DNA of 64,000 nt from Pterobdella sp. o SKG-2022 (Eukaryota; Annelida; Clitellata; Hirudinida; Piscicolidae). Positions 30,684-45,731 of the stretch are shown piece by piece. The stretch is from positions 6,319,696 through 6,383,695 of the forward strand of contig OZ038321.1 of assembly GCA_964035795.1 (NCBI GenBank), given 5' to 3'. The notes under the pieces were generated by a model, which made no database searches, was not told the origin of the DNA, and saw nothing but the letters and a program-made list of their open reading frames with translations. The translations under genes were made by a program, and so were the position numbers. Numbering within the stretch: the first letter of the stretch is position 1; every line of letters starts with the position of its first letter.

Positions 30684-31489
30684 GTAGACTTACTTACTTC
30701 TGAACAAAGTTATTTGATGGTATTTTTTCCTTGGATCAAAATCTTTGAGAAAGCGAAATCACTAGCAAAAATTAAAATTTATGGAGGCTGAAGAGAAATG
30801 CTTTTCAGTAAATAAAAACTTTGGCGTTTGGATAATCTATTGTGAGATTATTATTTTAACTTTTGCTTTTTTCTCAACAGAAAAAAACGAACGAGAAGTT
30901 TATTCATATGATTATTATTATTATTATTATTTATATTATTATTTTGTGACGTCATCGCAGTAATTTGAGAATATTGACTGCAGAGAATAACTCACACGGT
31001 TTTTTTTGGAAACTTTTTATAAATTCTTAAAATTTGAAAATATTCTCAAGCTTTTTATTTAAAAATTTTTAACTTGTGGTTTAAATATGAAAATGTGATT
31101 TTAAAAAACAATAAAAGCAAAATACAAAAAATAAAAACTAGATGAATGCTTTAAAATTTAAAAATAGACATTGTTAAAGAGTAGAAAGCATTAAGCAATA
31201 AAATAAACACACAAAACAACGTCATCAACGGCTTGCAGATTATAAAAGCAAATATCACAAAATGGAAAAAGTAAAAGTGAAAATTGGGAACTCATTTCAA
31301 TATGCAATAATTAAATTTATTTTCATGAAACATTTCATGAAATACTTTTTTATCCGATTTTAATGCATTTTTAAACATTAAATAAAAGAATTTTGAAAAG
31401 ATTAAAAATTTTTTGTTATAACTTAGAAAAAAGACATATGTGGAAAGTTAAAGATTGGTGATAAAATGAAAAGCACGAAATACAAAATG

Positions 31490-32130
31490 ATGGAGAACAA
31501 AAAACAAGAAAAATTTAATTAAAAAATGCAAATGCTCAAAAACTTACGTCAAATATTATCCCATGGAAGAAAGGCATCTATGGGAAATATATTGGAAAAA
31601 ACAAATAAAAAAAAGACATTCGAGAGAATAAGTGTATGGAACACTAAGTCATTGAAAAAAAATATTTAGAAATGCTCCATAAATAAAAATGTTTTAATAA
31701 AATATCATTAGAATAACAAACACCATAACTAAAACAAACAATTCTACAAAAGAGTAAAAAGAGAAATACAAAACCACAAAATGAAACCTATCACAACAAC
31801 AAATAAACAAGTTAGTATGAAAACAAAACAAGACTTGGAAACAAAAGTCATGGAAATATATACGTCATTAGAAAGTAAACATCAACAAAAAACATAAACA
31901 AACTAAAATGAACAAACATAGATAAACAAACAAAAGCAAAATTTAAAAAAAAAATAAATACGGAAAAGTTTACAAAAACAAGCAGAGATAAATAAATTTT
32001 TAAAAACAAACACAAACTAATGATATTAAAAACACAAACTTCTGAAAACAGACACAAACAAACTTTTAAAAACAATCAAAAAGACACTACAAAGATACAA
32101 AAACCCACAAAGACCATTAGAAAGACAGGC
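31490..32130. repeat. A-rich, AAACA-biased low-complexity tract
   Basis: The plus strand is strongly A-rich with many AAACA/AACAAA motifs and few T. The minus strand therefore shows T-rich hydrophobic frames that I do not treat as genes. Confidence 0.6.
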
Positions 32131-32160
32131 AGAGTTGATATTATGTTTCTTGATAAATAG

Positions 32161-32208
32161 ACCCACTCCGGTTCTCAAGTTTACGAGCCTCCAGCGACAA
32201 AGTCATAA
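32161..32208 (+). CDS. Possible terminal exon, unrecognised
   Basis: After TTCTTGATAAATAG comes a 15-codon frame THSGSQVYEPPATKS and TAA, in a GC-richer patch. It joins in phase 0 to the exon-like island at 30607. It is very short, so chance is a real possibility. Confidence 0.25.
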   Translation, partial: THSGSQVYEPPATKS

Positions 32209-32307
32209 TTATAATTATATTATTATTTTTATTGTTTGTATAAAATTTTTTGTTCATGTTTTTTTGTCTTTTTTCATTTGTTTCAATGTTTTTTAATGGT
32301 TTTACAG

Positions 32308-32403
32308 ACGTGGAAAAAATTTATATTCGCTAATATCGAGACAGCATTAACTTTTGGTGTTTTTGGTGCTATGGTGGGGAGGGTTGTCATGGAAACGGTG
32401 TGA
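32308..32403 (+). CDS. Possible terminal exon with a hydrophobic helix
   Basis: Acceptor TGGTTTTACAG, then phase 0 TWKKFIFANIETALTFGV and FGAMVGRVVMETV with TGA. One transmembrane-like helix containing G-x(3)-G spacing is visible. It resembles small mitochondrial inner-membrane subunits in a general way only (ATP synthase g was considered, weakly). The opposite strand is also open here, so even the strand is not certain. Confidence 0.35.
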   Translation, partial: TWKKFIFANIETALTFGVFGAMVGRVVMETV

Positions 32404-33229
32404 TGTTGGTGACGTTGTGTCACATGTCTTGAGGCTGGAAACAGAAGTTCATTTGAATAACTCTTCAGATTTTTAAAATATTTTGGTTATTACGTTAAAT
32501 TTTTTTTTGAATTAAAAAAAATATTTGAATTATTAATAAAAATATTATTTAAGTTTGAAATTAGTTTTATCACTACTTGGATAGTTAAAATTTGATTTAT
32601 TTAATATTTATTCGAATAAAAACATATTTAATTATTGATAAAATAGTTCTTGAAATTAAAAGCTATACATTAACTAGCTTATAATAACCCCGAGCATAAA
32701 AATGTAAAATTGAAGTGCTCAAACTACATGATGAAATTTTCTTAATCAATCATATATTCCTTATGATTGGTTGATTCAACTACGTCAAGAAAGCTAGATT
32801 GGCTGTTTGAAACTCATTCTATGTAACGTCCTAATGCCTTGGTTGCATTTAGCGGATAATAATCATTATTCAACTATGACTTAATACTTTTTTTGTTATA
32901 ATTTGTGAAAAATAACATTGGTTTTGTATTTCTTATTGAATAAAAAAAAAGGTTTCTAATACTCCAAAAGACAATCTTCAATTTTTAACTAATTCTCCCA
33001 TCAAATTATAGCTTGTTCAGTTCTGAGACGTAGCTTGTCAACTTAACAACTGAATGAATGTTAATTATAATTTTAAGACGGCATTTGAATGATATCAAAT
33101 TTCCTTTTCAGTCATTTGAAAAAATTTTTTTTCAAATCTGTAATCAAAAAAGTCTGAAATTCATACGTAAAAAACTCAACAGTTGTAATAAATTTGCAAG
33201 CATTCAATTGTAAATTCAATCATATTAAC

Positions 33230-33360
33230 TTTTCAGAGACATCGTATGTATTTTTCTTCAATATTTTATAACGAAAAACATCAAAGAAGAATTTTTAATA
33301 CATTTATTGAGAATCAGAAGCTATAATTTTCGATAAGTTTAGCCTTATCATAAAACTGAA
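33230..33360 (+). repeat. Dispersed repeat family B, longest copy
   Basis: Order seen: GAGACATCGTATGTATTTTT, CAATATTTTATAACG...AAACATCAAA, ATACATTTATTGAG, AAGCTATAATTTTC, stem GATAAG/CTTATC around TTTAGC (33332-33349). The copy at 58009-58130 shows the same order of blocks. Confidence 0.7.
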
Positions 33361-35669
33361 AAATCACTTTAAGTATATTTTTAAAAAAATTCAAGTTCTA
33401 AAAAAATCTTTTACTATATATGCTATAAACTTAAACTGTAAAAAATTGATATCCAGAACTTTTAACGTGGACGTTTAAAACTAGAGCTTTGGCTTTTAGA
33501 AATTTGTTAAAATTTTGAGTTTTTTGATAATTTTTTATATAAGAGGATGTGAAATTATTCATAATAGTAAATAAAATACTCAGTGAATTTTCAACAAAAC
33601 TTCAAGTTCGAGAATTTTTCAGACATTCCATTAAAACAAAAGCTATAGCTTTCGATAAGTATATTCTCATGATAACACAACATTAATTGCATAAGATTAG
33701 AGTCATTAACTATAAAATTGTATGGATTATAACGACAAATAATAATAACTTCATGTATTTTTTAAATAGAAAACATTACAAACATAACCCTCTGATTTCT
33801 TTTGGCTTAAAACTTAATTTGGTCGGGTCTTGTTGCCTCGCTGCTGTTTGATTGATCGTCCTGATTTAAACATTGTTTGCTATATATTTTATTTAATTTC
33901 ATAAATTGCATTTTTTTCCATGAATTAATATTTATTTAATTCTTCAAATAACTTTGATAATTGTTTTTCAATTGAATTTTTTTGGATTAATGTTTGATTG
34001 AATTCCATGCACTTAATCATCTTTTATATTGTAACAAATAACATAATTTCTCATATATCATATTGTATTAAAATGATATATTATTATTTTTAAATGAATG
34101 TATTGGTTGTTGCAGTAGTTTTTGTGTTCTTTCAATCTTTTGGGTCGAACGTTTCAATAGTAGAATCTTATATGTTCCTTAATATTCTAATTATCATTGT
34201 TTTCTTCACTCAAATATAAAGTTAAATAAATTCCCGTTATATGTAGTTGAATGATTTCAGGCAGGCTTTGTCTTGGGACATCCCAATATGCGAATCAAAA
34301 TGCCATGTTTCAAATGAACGAATGAAGATACAACATCGAAGATTATCGTGGCATCAACTCGTTCTCTTTGTTTCAATATCGATTTGTTTAAGACTTTGCT
34401 CATTTTTATTCGTAATGTTTTTATGTGAATCATAGTTTTAAGACCTTTCCATAAATATAAAGACATTTGCAAATAAGTATTTTGTTTGGGCGTGATAGAT
34501 AGTAATTGGCGACGACTTTAGCAAAGTTGAAGCTTCAAACTTAATTATCAACTAAAGGAAGTACACCTTACTAGAGAATGGTAAATGAATTTGGCATATG
34601 GGCGGTGGAATGCAGATTCGATTGTGAAAGGTTAATATTAAACCATAATGTAATTAATAAAAGTAGCAACATTTAGAATAAGTACTAACACAATGAAAAA
34701 TTCTCGATAAGAAATGAATGAAACAGATTGAAGCCGAGAAAATGGTTAAATATTGAAAAAGTGGCAACAAAAACCAAGGTGGTGTTAAAGAACATCGTGA
34801 TGAAAACAATAATGTGGATAGGCTAAGACAAATAAATGCTAAACAAACTAAAAAATATTGGGCAAAAATCTAAATTAACAGAAAAAAGAATAAGAAAATG
34901 GAAAAGATGAAGGTAACTGGATAATGAGAAATATTGGAGTAATAATGGTGGAAGTAAGCACATGTGGTATGCTCAAGAAAAATTTTTTAAAAATTTGATA
35001 TGTGCGGAGATAGAAAAAAAAGACACAATAGGAGAAAAATAAAGCGGAAGATAAAATTAAGATTTAAAAAAAGCAAATAGAATAGTACGTAGTAGGAATT
35101 ATTTAGCTGATGAGAATCAAAACGATAATAAAGGTTGCTATCCTTTCAGACATTCCAAAAGGGTTATAACAATAATGGAAATGATGCAGCTTATAGAATT
35201 GAAATAATCAAAAAGTAATGAATATTTAAAGAAAAATAAATGAAGGCCGGTGTTTGAGCTGCACCAAAAAGACACTGTATGCAAATGCGATGATTAAAAA
35301 AGAATAAAAAAGTGATTAAAAGAACAATGATATTTAGTTTATGCAATTCTCTGAGTGGTCAATAACAACGGGTTTGATAATGATGTTGGTGAAAGCTCAA
35401 ATCAACGATTTACCTACGAAATTCTCTTAACCAACAATACACCAACTTAATCCTATACAACAATTTTATAACATCTATAAAAAGACAATGAGAGCAATGC
35501 TCAACATCAACAAAAATCACTCTAAAACAGAAAAAACTCCCACTGTTCTCCACCAGAACAACAACAAACTACATTGTTGCTGTTAAGAGAAACCACAAAA
35601 TCAACTGAAAGATAAGCATAATAATCTTCTTTAGCCAAAGTAAACTTTGCAAATTATTTGAACACATTA

Positions 35670-35735
35670 TCATTGATAATGTTACTTTGTTAACGAAAAG
35701 CTTTGTACTTAATAAAATTACCTTTAGTGTTAAAA
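35670..35735 (+). repeat. Dispersed stem-loop repeat family A, diverged copy 4
   Basis: CATTGATAATG is followed by the GTTA/TAAC stem (35681-35694), then CGAAAAGCTT and AATAAAA. The stem sequence differs from the other copies but still pairs. Confidence 0.6.
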
Positions 35736-36692
35736 TAATTTGCAACTGAAAGATATTTCTACAGTTGTAATTACATTTATTTATTTTAAAAGTTGCATAA
35801 AAAGTTGAGCAAAAAAAGACAAACGCAAAAAGTTGCAATACTAACGAGTTAGACTGCAAAGATTGCAATTACAGCTAATGAATACCATAAGGTTTTATTG
35901 ACTTTGCTTCAAAAAAGTCCAAACTATAAATTATATAAGAATCGAAATAGTGGAGTGAGGGAGTTTTCGATTTTGTAAACAGTAAGAGATTTATATAAAA
36001 GGTGAAATAGAATATGAAATGTCAAAAACATGGGCGGTCGATGAAGTAATATACTACTATGATCCTAATTGTTCTTGTGGGGTTTTGTATTGTATCGTAT
36101 TGTATTGCCTTGTTTAGTGTTATACGTTGGTTGTTATTGTGTTGTATTGCATTTTACTGTATTTATTTTTTCATTTCATTGCTTTGCATTTAAATTTATT
36201 GACTTGCATTGTACTGTATTTTAGCATATTTTATTTTATTTTACTATAATTTTTATTGTATTGTATATCATGTTTGAGAATGTTATCACTGACGTTTTTG
36301 TGAAAGTTTGTCTGAGTAGAACCCACATAGCTTTAAACAAATATAATCAGTGGAAAATTGATCAAAACTTGAGAAAATAAGAACCAAATGAATGTTTTTT
36401 GTTTAGTTAGGCAGAACAATCAATGAAACAACATCAATAACCTTGTTATCGTAGTTTTGCAGTAAAAAAATATTAATTTTCTGTTATTATAATTGTTTAG
36501 CTCTATTTTAACCATAACAAAATGCTCAAAAAGTGTCAAAAATAGGTTTTCTCTATCATTCTCATTTCAACCGTAAACTTTTAAAAATTTTTTAAGAGGA
36601 TATATTTTGTTTTATAAAAGCTTTTTTAAGATTTTGATTAATGTTGAACCATTATTGATTTTTTATATGTGAAACTCGCCGAAAAGAACGGC

Positions 36693-36800
36693 TTCAACGG
36701 TAGTTACAGTCTTGGAATAATAACACTTTGATTGCTCCCAAAGCTGTGATCAAAACCACAATTCCTCGCTTTTTGATGTCTTTATATGTCATGTATCTAT
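36693..36800 (-). mobile_element. LINE fragment (…ALGAI… block)
   Basis: The minus frame KDIKKRGIVVLITALGAI then KVLLFQD ends at a stop. It resembles the late conserved block (IPIVIGALGxI) of several LINE families. It is a single short fragment. Confidence 0.45.
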
Positions 36801-36979
36801 TTATCTTATGTATAAATATATAAATAAATGATTGTATCTTTTTTCATTGCACAATTTCATGAAAGGCTGTTTTTGTTGCATTCGACAGTCTCTTCATGTC
36901 TTTATAGACATTTTTAAACTATATATTAATTTCATGTAAGGCAAAGCAAGAAACTAAGACACTTTTGTACCAAGTGTTG

Positions 36980-38110
36980 TTTTAATTTTGTTTAAAATGA
37001 TGTGTTTTGATGTGAATTGAAAGTAATTGATGAGTTTGACTTTCTAATGTCGGATCGTAGGAAGTTCCAAAGAGCAGAAAACGCATGTCTGTAAACCCAT
37101 TCAGCTATATTAATATGTAAAGATATCTTACAAAAAATTTTACAACTGAAATCGAAAGGTTGTTTGTTAATGTTGAGTTATATTGTACAATGCAGAAATG
37201 AATTGTCTGCTGAGAACCAAACAACGAGCCATTATTGTAACCATGCCATTGATGAAAAATTGGCGTATGTGAGACGAATTTTGAAAATGAGGATTATACA
37301 ACAGCTGTGATATGACGGCTAGAAGATACTTTTCTATCAAAAACGATTACAAAAACTTCTAGTTTTTAGTTGAGAAGGATGGATAGCTAGAAGTGTCTAA
37401 GGTTTAGTTAGCTGTTGTAGAGTAGCAATTTTAACGTTCTCACTTTTAAGAGTGTTAAGCTGAAACTTGTTTTATGAAAACTAACTTTCAGCTTAGCTGA
37501 AGCATTCAGTAGAAAAAAACAAAATTTGAAGAGTTAAAAGTATTTATTTTCAATAGACTCAACGTATCATTAGCGTAAAAGGAACGAGTTGAGTTGAATT
37601 AATAGAAAATGCTACCAATAGGTAAAGTTGCGTGGTAACAAAATAGCTCAAAAACAGACGCTTATGGAAACCGTAGAAAAAATATGCCTGCCAAGTTTCA
37701 CAAGCTGCTTTGTTGCAAAAAGCTGAAACAAACCATTTTAGGACCATTCCGTCTACCCTGAACTCAAAATTTAGATGCTCAAGTAAAATTCTGCGATTGA
37801 TAATGTCAAATGCTGCTAAAAAGTCAAGTGAAGTTAGAATTAAAGCTGTTTTGTTGGCGCAGCCTAAAAAAGCATTGCCAAAAACAAGGAAAAAAGCTCT
37901 TTCAGTGGAATGACTAAAGGTAGGCTTTTGGGTAGTGGCGTTAACTGAGCAGCTTTGTAGATATTTAGAAACTTACCTTTTTAAAAAACACGTTTGTTTA
38001 TTGGAGGAAAAAAAGTCGAATACAGTGGTTAAAAACTTGGAGAAGAGACGAATGAAAGGTTTTACAGCACAATCTCTTGGTGTTTTGCTTAACATCAGAT
38101 GGAGGGATTC
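36980..38110 (-). mobile_element. Decayed CR1/L2-like LINE, RT domain to C-terminus
   Basis: In minus-strand order with frame shifts: KPTFSHSTERAFFLVFGN, TALILTSLDFLAAFDIIN (family: LLDLSAAFDTIDH, first catalytic Asp block), RRILLEHLNFEF, GMVLKWFVSAF, then after a gap YRHAFSALWNFLRSDIRKSN, the typical C-terminal ERAFSVAxPxLWNSLPxxIR block. The FADD/YADD active-site box was not found, so the core is deleted or highly decayed. Plus-strand frames here are antisense shadows. Confidence 0.85.
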
Positions 38111-41100
38111 TATCAAAGATACTTATTGTAAAGATTCAAACTGCTCTATCCACATTGAATTTCATTAGCTGTTTTACTCAACTTATTGAAACAAGATTCA
38201 AAGGTCTTATGTGTTTTTTCTATTTTTCTCATACAAGGTGTTGAACGAATGCAATATAAGAAAAAAGTCTTCATCATTTTCCACAAAACATCACATTTCT
38301 AGAATTCTCATCCACTCAACTTGTAATCATCATTTTTTGTCGAGATTTTTTGCAAAAATCTTAAAACTCAATTAGGCTATTTCTTTTATCAATTCTAATA
38401 TTCTCAACTTTTCTTGCCTCTTTAGCAGAACTCGTTGCTAAGCTACGCTCTATGAAATAAATATAAAATATCAACTTAAAATAATGGTAACTATTATTTT
38501 CATTATTAATATGAAAAATGATTGAAAAAAAAAAAAATTAATTGAAGATCAAATTTTTTATCAAAATTAATCTTTCTTCATAAAGATTTATCATATTCAT
38601 AAAGATATTAACTATTATGTATTTATTTATTATTGTACTTAACTCTTGCTATTGACTTGGGCAATATTGAAACAAGAATGAGATGGGTGTGTTAGTGTTT
38701 AATAACGTGGAATCGAAATTAACATTTGCTCGTTTTGTACGCCTTGTGTGCCTTTATATTATTATTGTTTTTGTTATTTTTATTTTTTTTTTATTAAAAA
38801 AAATTTTTTTTTATTGTTGCTTTTATTTATGTTGTTAATTACTTCTTTTTTTTTTTATATGTTTTTGATTTCTTATTTTTTTGTTTCATTACTGTTTTTA
38901 TTTCCATCGATCATGTTCTGTTTTTGTTGTAATTATCGTATTTTAATTAAAAATTAAAGATTAATTTTGATGAAGATATCTTTTATAATATGTTTCTGAG
39001 ACATAGGTAAGAGTGTTGTGAGAGTCACACATGTACTTTCTGTTTAGATACGTCTTTTTCGGCTTCACTATTGGACTTTAATTGCGTAATACGTGTTGAT
39101 AAAGAATGGAGAAAAAAAACAAAAAAAAAAAAAATGAAAATAAGAAAAACATAAAAAAATCATGAAAATAATTGGAAATAGAAAGAAAATCTTAGTATTA
39201 AAAGTAAAAGTGAAAACTTTAATGTGAAAAAAAAATAAAAAGAGAATAAATTAATGTTTTATGATAAGACAGAGCTTAACACGCAATTAGTTTTATTGAA
39301 TAAAAAATGGAATTACATTTTTTCTTCAAAAAAATTTTTAATAGAAAAAAACTAAACTAATTAGATTATTCTTTGGAAAAATATAGGTTCCAAATTCCAA
39401 AAAAAACATTTTGCTTCAAATAAAAAACAAACCCCTTTAAAATATATATTTTTTGGAACAATACTTTTAATAACTTTTTCATCTCATTTTTTATCTTGTC
39501 ACACACTCTCAACGGGAATAAGAAAAATTGTAACTCCACTCATTTTTGCATTAAAAACATAACTTAGCGTTTCAATTAAAAAAAGTCTTTCCATGAAAAT
39601 AGTCGAAAAAGTTTTATGTAAAAGATTGCAAAATATATATCCAAATTAAAATCTTTTTTATCATATATTTTGTTTTTTTTTTCGAATTTTTTTTTCAAGA
39701 AACCACAGTTTTTGATAAGTTCAAACTCGTCCTAAAAGATTAGTCTAATATTTTATGATAAGGTTAAACTTATCGAAAACTGAAGCTTTTCAAAAAAAAT
39801 AATTTTTTCACCAAACTGCACCATTTCAAAGCTTGAAACACAAAGAAATACTTGAAAGAGAAAAAAAATTTTTTTATTGTGATATTTATATAATACTGAA
39901 ATGTTGTTTTAAAACACTGCTAGTCCTTCATTCACTTCTAATAAATAATGAAATTCCCATCAAAACAGATCTTAACTGTTTCGAACTCTTTAACTTATAG
40001 TAATTTCATGTGATAGATAAATTAAATATGATAAACCCATTCCTAATAATAGTTAGTCAATACAATAAATAAATTAAATATAATGACCTATAAATAATGA
40101 ATAGGATATATGTTAACCCATAGCTTGTGTTTGGTATGGAGTTATGGAGCTAAAGTTACACTTCAATCCAGAAACCTTAAGCCAAAAATAATGAGACATT
40201 TTTGATAGAAGACTGGTTAAGTAAACCATATACTGATTTTTAAGTTCATGCAAGCATCTGTTGAAAGCAGTTGAATGAATCGTTGTAGATTAAGTTTAAG
40301 TGAAAACCTCGAAAAACGCCTTTGTTGCACGGAAGTCACGTGTAGGGTTTTCTCTAATAAAGTTTTTTCATCAAGAGCAAATATGAAAAAAAATCAATAA
40401 ACTTCAATATAACAACAAAAAAATGATATTAAGAGTAAAAACAAAAAATGAAACAACAATAATAAGAATAATTAACAAGAATAATAAAAATAAGAAACAT
40501 AATATTAGAAATAATGAAAAAAAAAACGATAATAATAATTAAATAAAAGAGCAAACAATAAAAACTATATAAAGTTTTTACGATTAAATTCTCTCACACA
40601 CTATATAGCTTTTCACACTGCATACCGGTTTAGAGGCTTAATGTACCTTGATATTTGATCGCTCAACCCCCGTTTATCGCCCGCTCTTTATTCTTTGGTC
40701 ATGTTCGCCCATCATTCTCTTTTAAATAATTTATGTTTTTATTATTCCACGTCGTTTTTTGAAGTGGTAAAATTTAATATTTTCTTTTTTCGTTTTTATT
40801 ATTCTTTCTGTTGTGGTTTTTCTTCTTATTATGGTTGTTTTTACGATTTTTGCTGTTGTTATTCTGTTAGCATTATTACTGCTTATAGAATTATTTTTTT
40901 GTCAAATATTATTTATAGTAATATTGTTAATTTTTTTAAAATACAACTGTTTGTATGTATGTTATTCAAACTACCCCTGTTAGTATTCCTGAAATTTTAT
41001 TTATTTCAAATTAATACTATTCTTCTTGCTTTTTTCATCATTACTTAAATATTAATATTTTGAATCGTAACCATATATTTCATATGCCTATCATTCTTGT

Positions 41101-42260
41101 TATTTGTTTGTTTTGTTACACTAATCTACTTAAACATTGTGACAATAAAACTAAAAACAAAAAAACTACATAGAAAAACATTGTTGCGACCCAACAACCA
41201 AAAGAGTAACAGACAGTGATAACGGTATTACTTCAATAACCACAATATACACATGCCATGTAGAAAAATAATTCATTTTTAGCAAGAGCTTGTTTTCAAA
41301 TCTCCATATTGTTATTCATACAAATGCTTTTGGTAATGTTTTTTTTTCGGTGTTTCGATTTTCAGCTTTTACTTACATGAAGTGAACTATCTGATGCTCT
41401 ATATTGTATTCTATAAATAATTATTAGTTTCAACTTATTTTTTTACATTTTGAAAAGTCCTAAAAAATAGTTCAGAAAAATAAGGCTACAAAACAAATAG
41501 CAAAAACTTGGTAATTTTTGCAGAAACCACAGATATAAACTAATATATATCTATAAATACTTAGTCATATTGTCCACATTTCCTTTTTATATGAAACTAA
41601 GAAAAACTATACAACTAACCAGAACACTCAAAAAGGAAAACTTATAAAAGTTTGCCACACCACGGACTCCTACAAAGAAGGATAAGCATTAAGTACCTTG
41701 AAATCAAAATCAAAATAAGGGTAAGACTTTGACAGAGGCTTGGACAAGGTGGTTTTAAATAGCACCTTTATAAAAAGATATTTTTTATTCAACCGTCAAA
41801 TTTAAAAACAAACAAAATTATTTGAATTGTTTGTAATAATCAAAAATAAAAGATTTCTTTTAATTTTCTTGAACTTGCGAGAGTACCTAGCACACTGAAA
41901 GCATTTCCTCTCTGAATGGCCATACTTATAGTTTGAAGTAGGAAGGAACCTTCATAATCTATCTAAATATCATTGAATTTTACTGCATGGAATCATTTTG
42001 ACTTATTATATTCAATAATATTCTTCATCTAACTTGTATTCATGAAAAAATATTATGAATCTACAGTTTATATTCCAATAGTCCATAGTACAAATAGAAC
42101 AGGTTTTTACTATGATCGCCTAAAAACTTAATTTTTTTGTTTACTTTTTCAGTTTCAACCAAGCCTATACAAAACGTCGGAGGTTCGGGTTGATTGTGTT
42201 GTTCTGAATGGGAACATCTTTTGCTTACTGACTGTTTAACATTCACTAGCCATTCATTCT
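38111..42260. other. AT-rich DNA, no gene seen
   Basis: Homopolymer-rich introns or intergenic DNA. The only structured element is the perfect family B hairpin at 39757-39774. T-rich frames at 38.75-38.96 and 40.7-41.05 kb are low-complexity Phe/Leu/Tyr strings. Confidence 0.55.
39757..39774 (-). repeat. Dispersed stem-loop repeat family B, copy
   Basis: Perfect stem GATAAG/CTTATC around GTTAAA. The minus-strand context is CAGTTTTCGATAAGTTTAAC and then CTTATCATAAA. A second, imperfect GATAAG...CTCGTCC copy lies beside it at 39715-39733. Confidence 0.7.
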
Positions 42261-43990
<1,730 letters not shown>

Positions 43991-45512
43991 AAATATTTTT
44001 TCGAAAAATCTCGTCTTATAAAGTATCATTTTCAAATTGACAAGCCACTGTTTTCTGAAAGTTAGTCCCATACATTCGCCTGATGTGACTGGGTAATCCA
44101 GTTTTATTCAAGCAATTTTATTGCAATGAGGGCATTTTAGATCGGTTTCAAATTCTTTGTTTCTTTCTTGCTCTTTTTTCTATCTATTTTTTCAACTGAT
44201 TCAACTTATGTAGTCTAAAAGTCACTCGCATTTATTTTGTTACTTTGTTTCCCAAATTAAAATCCCATCCAAACTTTTCTTTTCTGCTTTTGCAACTTCA
44301 TGTCTCTTTTATGCAACCACTTCCTACATTAAGTTTTACTCACTAATAGCTGTTTTGATAAAACAAGTTATCCACTCTTTGAACACAGCCAAGCCATCTG
44401 GGACGTCTTCAATGTAGCATTGTTTCAACGAATTAAATGTTAAAACGGTTAATTTTTTTTATTAGATCAAAGAGAATCAGAAAATCGTTTGCAACATCAA
44501 ATGAGCAAGGTGTTTGGTGTTGAACTTACTGCTTGTGTGCAGTCCATGATTCACCTCCATAAACTACCATGGTCTCCTACAGTGTTTTTCTTGTGCTGTA
44601 TTTATGCTACTTCACACTCATTTTTACTCAAACAACAATGGTTATTAACACCGCTATTAGTATTTTCAAAGCAACAGTTACAAATACTACTGCTACTACT
44701 TCTGTTAAGGCAACTACTACTACTACTATCAGTATTACTACTATTAGCTCTACGACAACAAAACTACTACTAGAAATAAAATTATATTAAACATAATTTG
44801 AAGTCTATAATTCCCAAATAAATATAATGATATTTACATAAAGGAAGCACAGAACTGCATGGCTAGAGGCAGTCATTGCTTTATTTGCAGCGTAATGTTT
44901 GTGTTCAAAGAATTTAGAGAAATTGTTATTGAAGTTATTCTTATTGGTTTAATTAATAGATAAGATTTAAATTGAAAGATGGAATATTGGTTTTTTAGTT
45001 TGCTATGTTGAAGTTGAGTTGCATATGATTAGTTTATAATTATGTAGTTTTATGTTTAAAGAAATTTCAACAAAGAACACGAACTTTCAGAAGTTTTTTG
45101 GTAGTTTTTAAAATTTTATTAGAATAATTTAAAATGAATTTAGTTTAAAAATAATTAAAATTAATTTTTAAATAAACTGCTAAACTACATAATGAATTAT
45201 TGTCGTAGTATTGAATTTCCTCAATTTTGTGAATATAAAAAGTTCCATAATGTTTTAAAAATTAAAAAAAACACTGAAAAACATTAATTAAGCTAATCAA
45301 AACAAAAAAAAAAATAAATGAAATAAAAGAAAATAGACCAAAAACACTTGAAGACAGAAATAAAACTGAATAACATAAAATTCAATTTTATGGAAAAAAC
45401 ACCAAAATGGTTTTTGTAACATCGAGAAAACATCAGAACAAACGAGCAAGGCTAAGTTCCCAAAGTAATCTCGTGTTGGTGTAGAATTAATTTAGTGGTC
45501 ACTTTTGCTCCT
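43991..45512. other. AT-rich flank of the TAC array with a possible RT scrap
   Basis: The minus frame near 44536-44585 reads TMVVYGGESWTAHKQ before a stop, similar to the LINE LLYGSEsWT block but short. At 44680-44760 there are scattered CTACTACT units, apparently a decayed relative of the big array. No gene is seen. Confidence 0.4.

Positions 45513-45731
<219 letters not shown>

Larger units (their letters stand above)
32404..36692. other. AT-rich DNA with dispersed repeats, no gene seen
   Basis: It contains two adjacent family B copies (33230-33360 and 33630-33690), a family A copy (35670-35735), and a degenerate TATTG/TGTAT tract (36090-36260). A stretch around 32807-32880 shares TTCTATGTAAC.TCCT and later CATTATTCA with 15795-15960, probably another dispersed repeat. 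Confidence 0.5.

Noticed and set aside
31848..32075. Minus-strand Phe/Leu/Val-rich ORF resembling membrane helices
   Set aside because: Composition artefact of an A-rich plus strand; no start context, splice sites or motif.
37710..38168. Two plus-strand ORFs
   Set aside because: Antisense shadows of the CR1/L2-like RT (LDFLAAFDIIN block on the minus strand).
44489..44790. Plus-strand ORFs of 94 and 73 codons
   Set aside because: Partly antisense to a possible RT block and partly a decayed CTACTACT tract.
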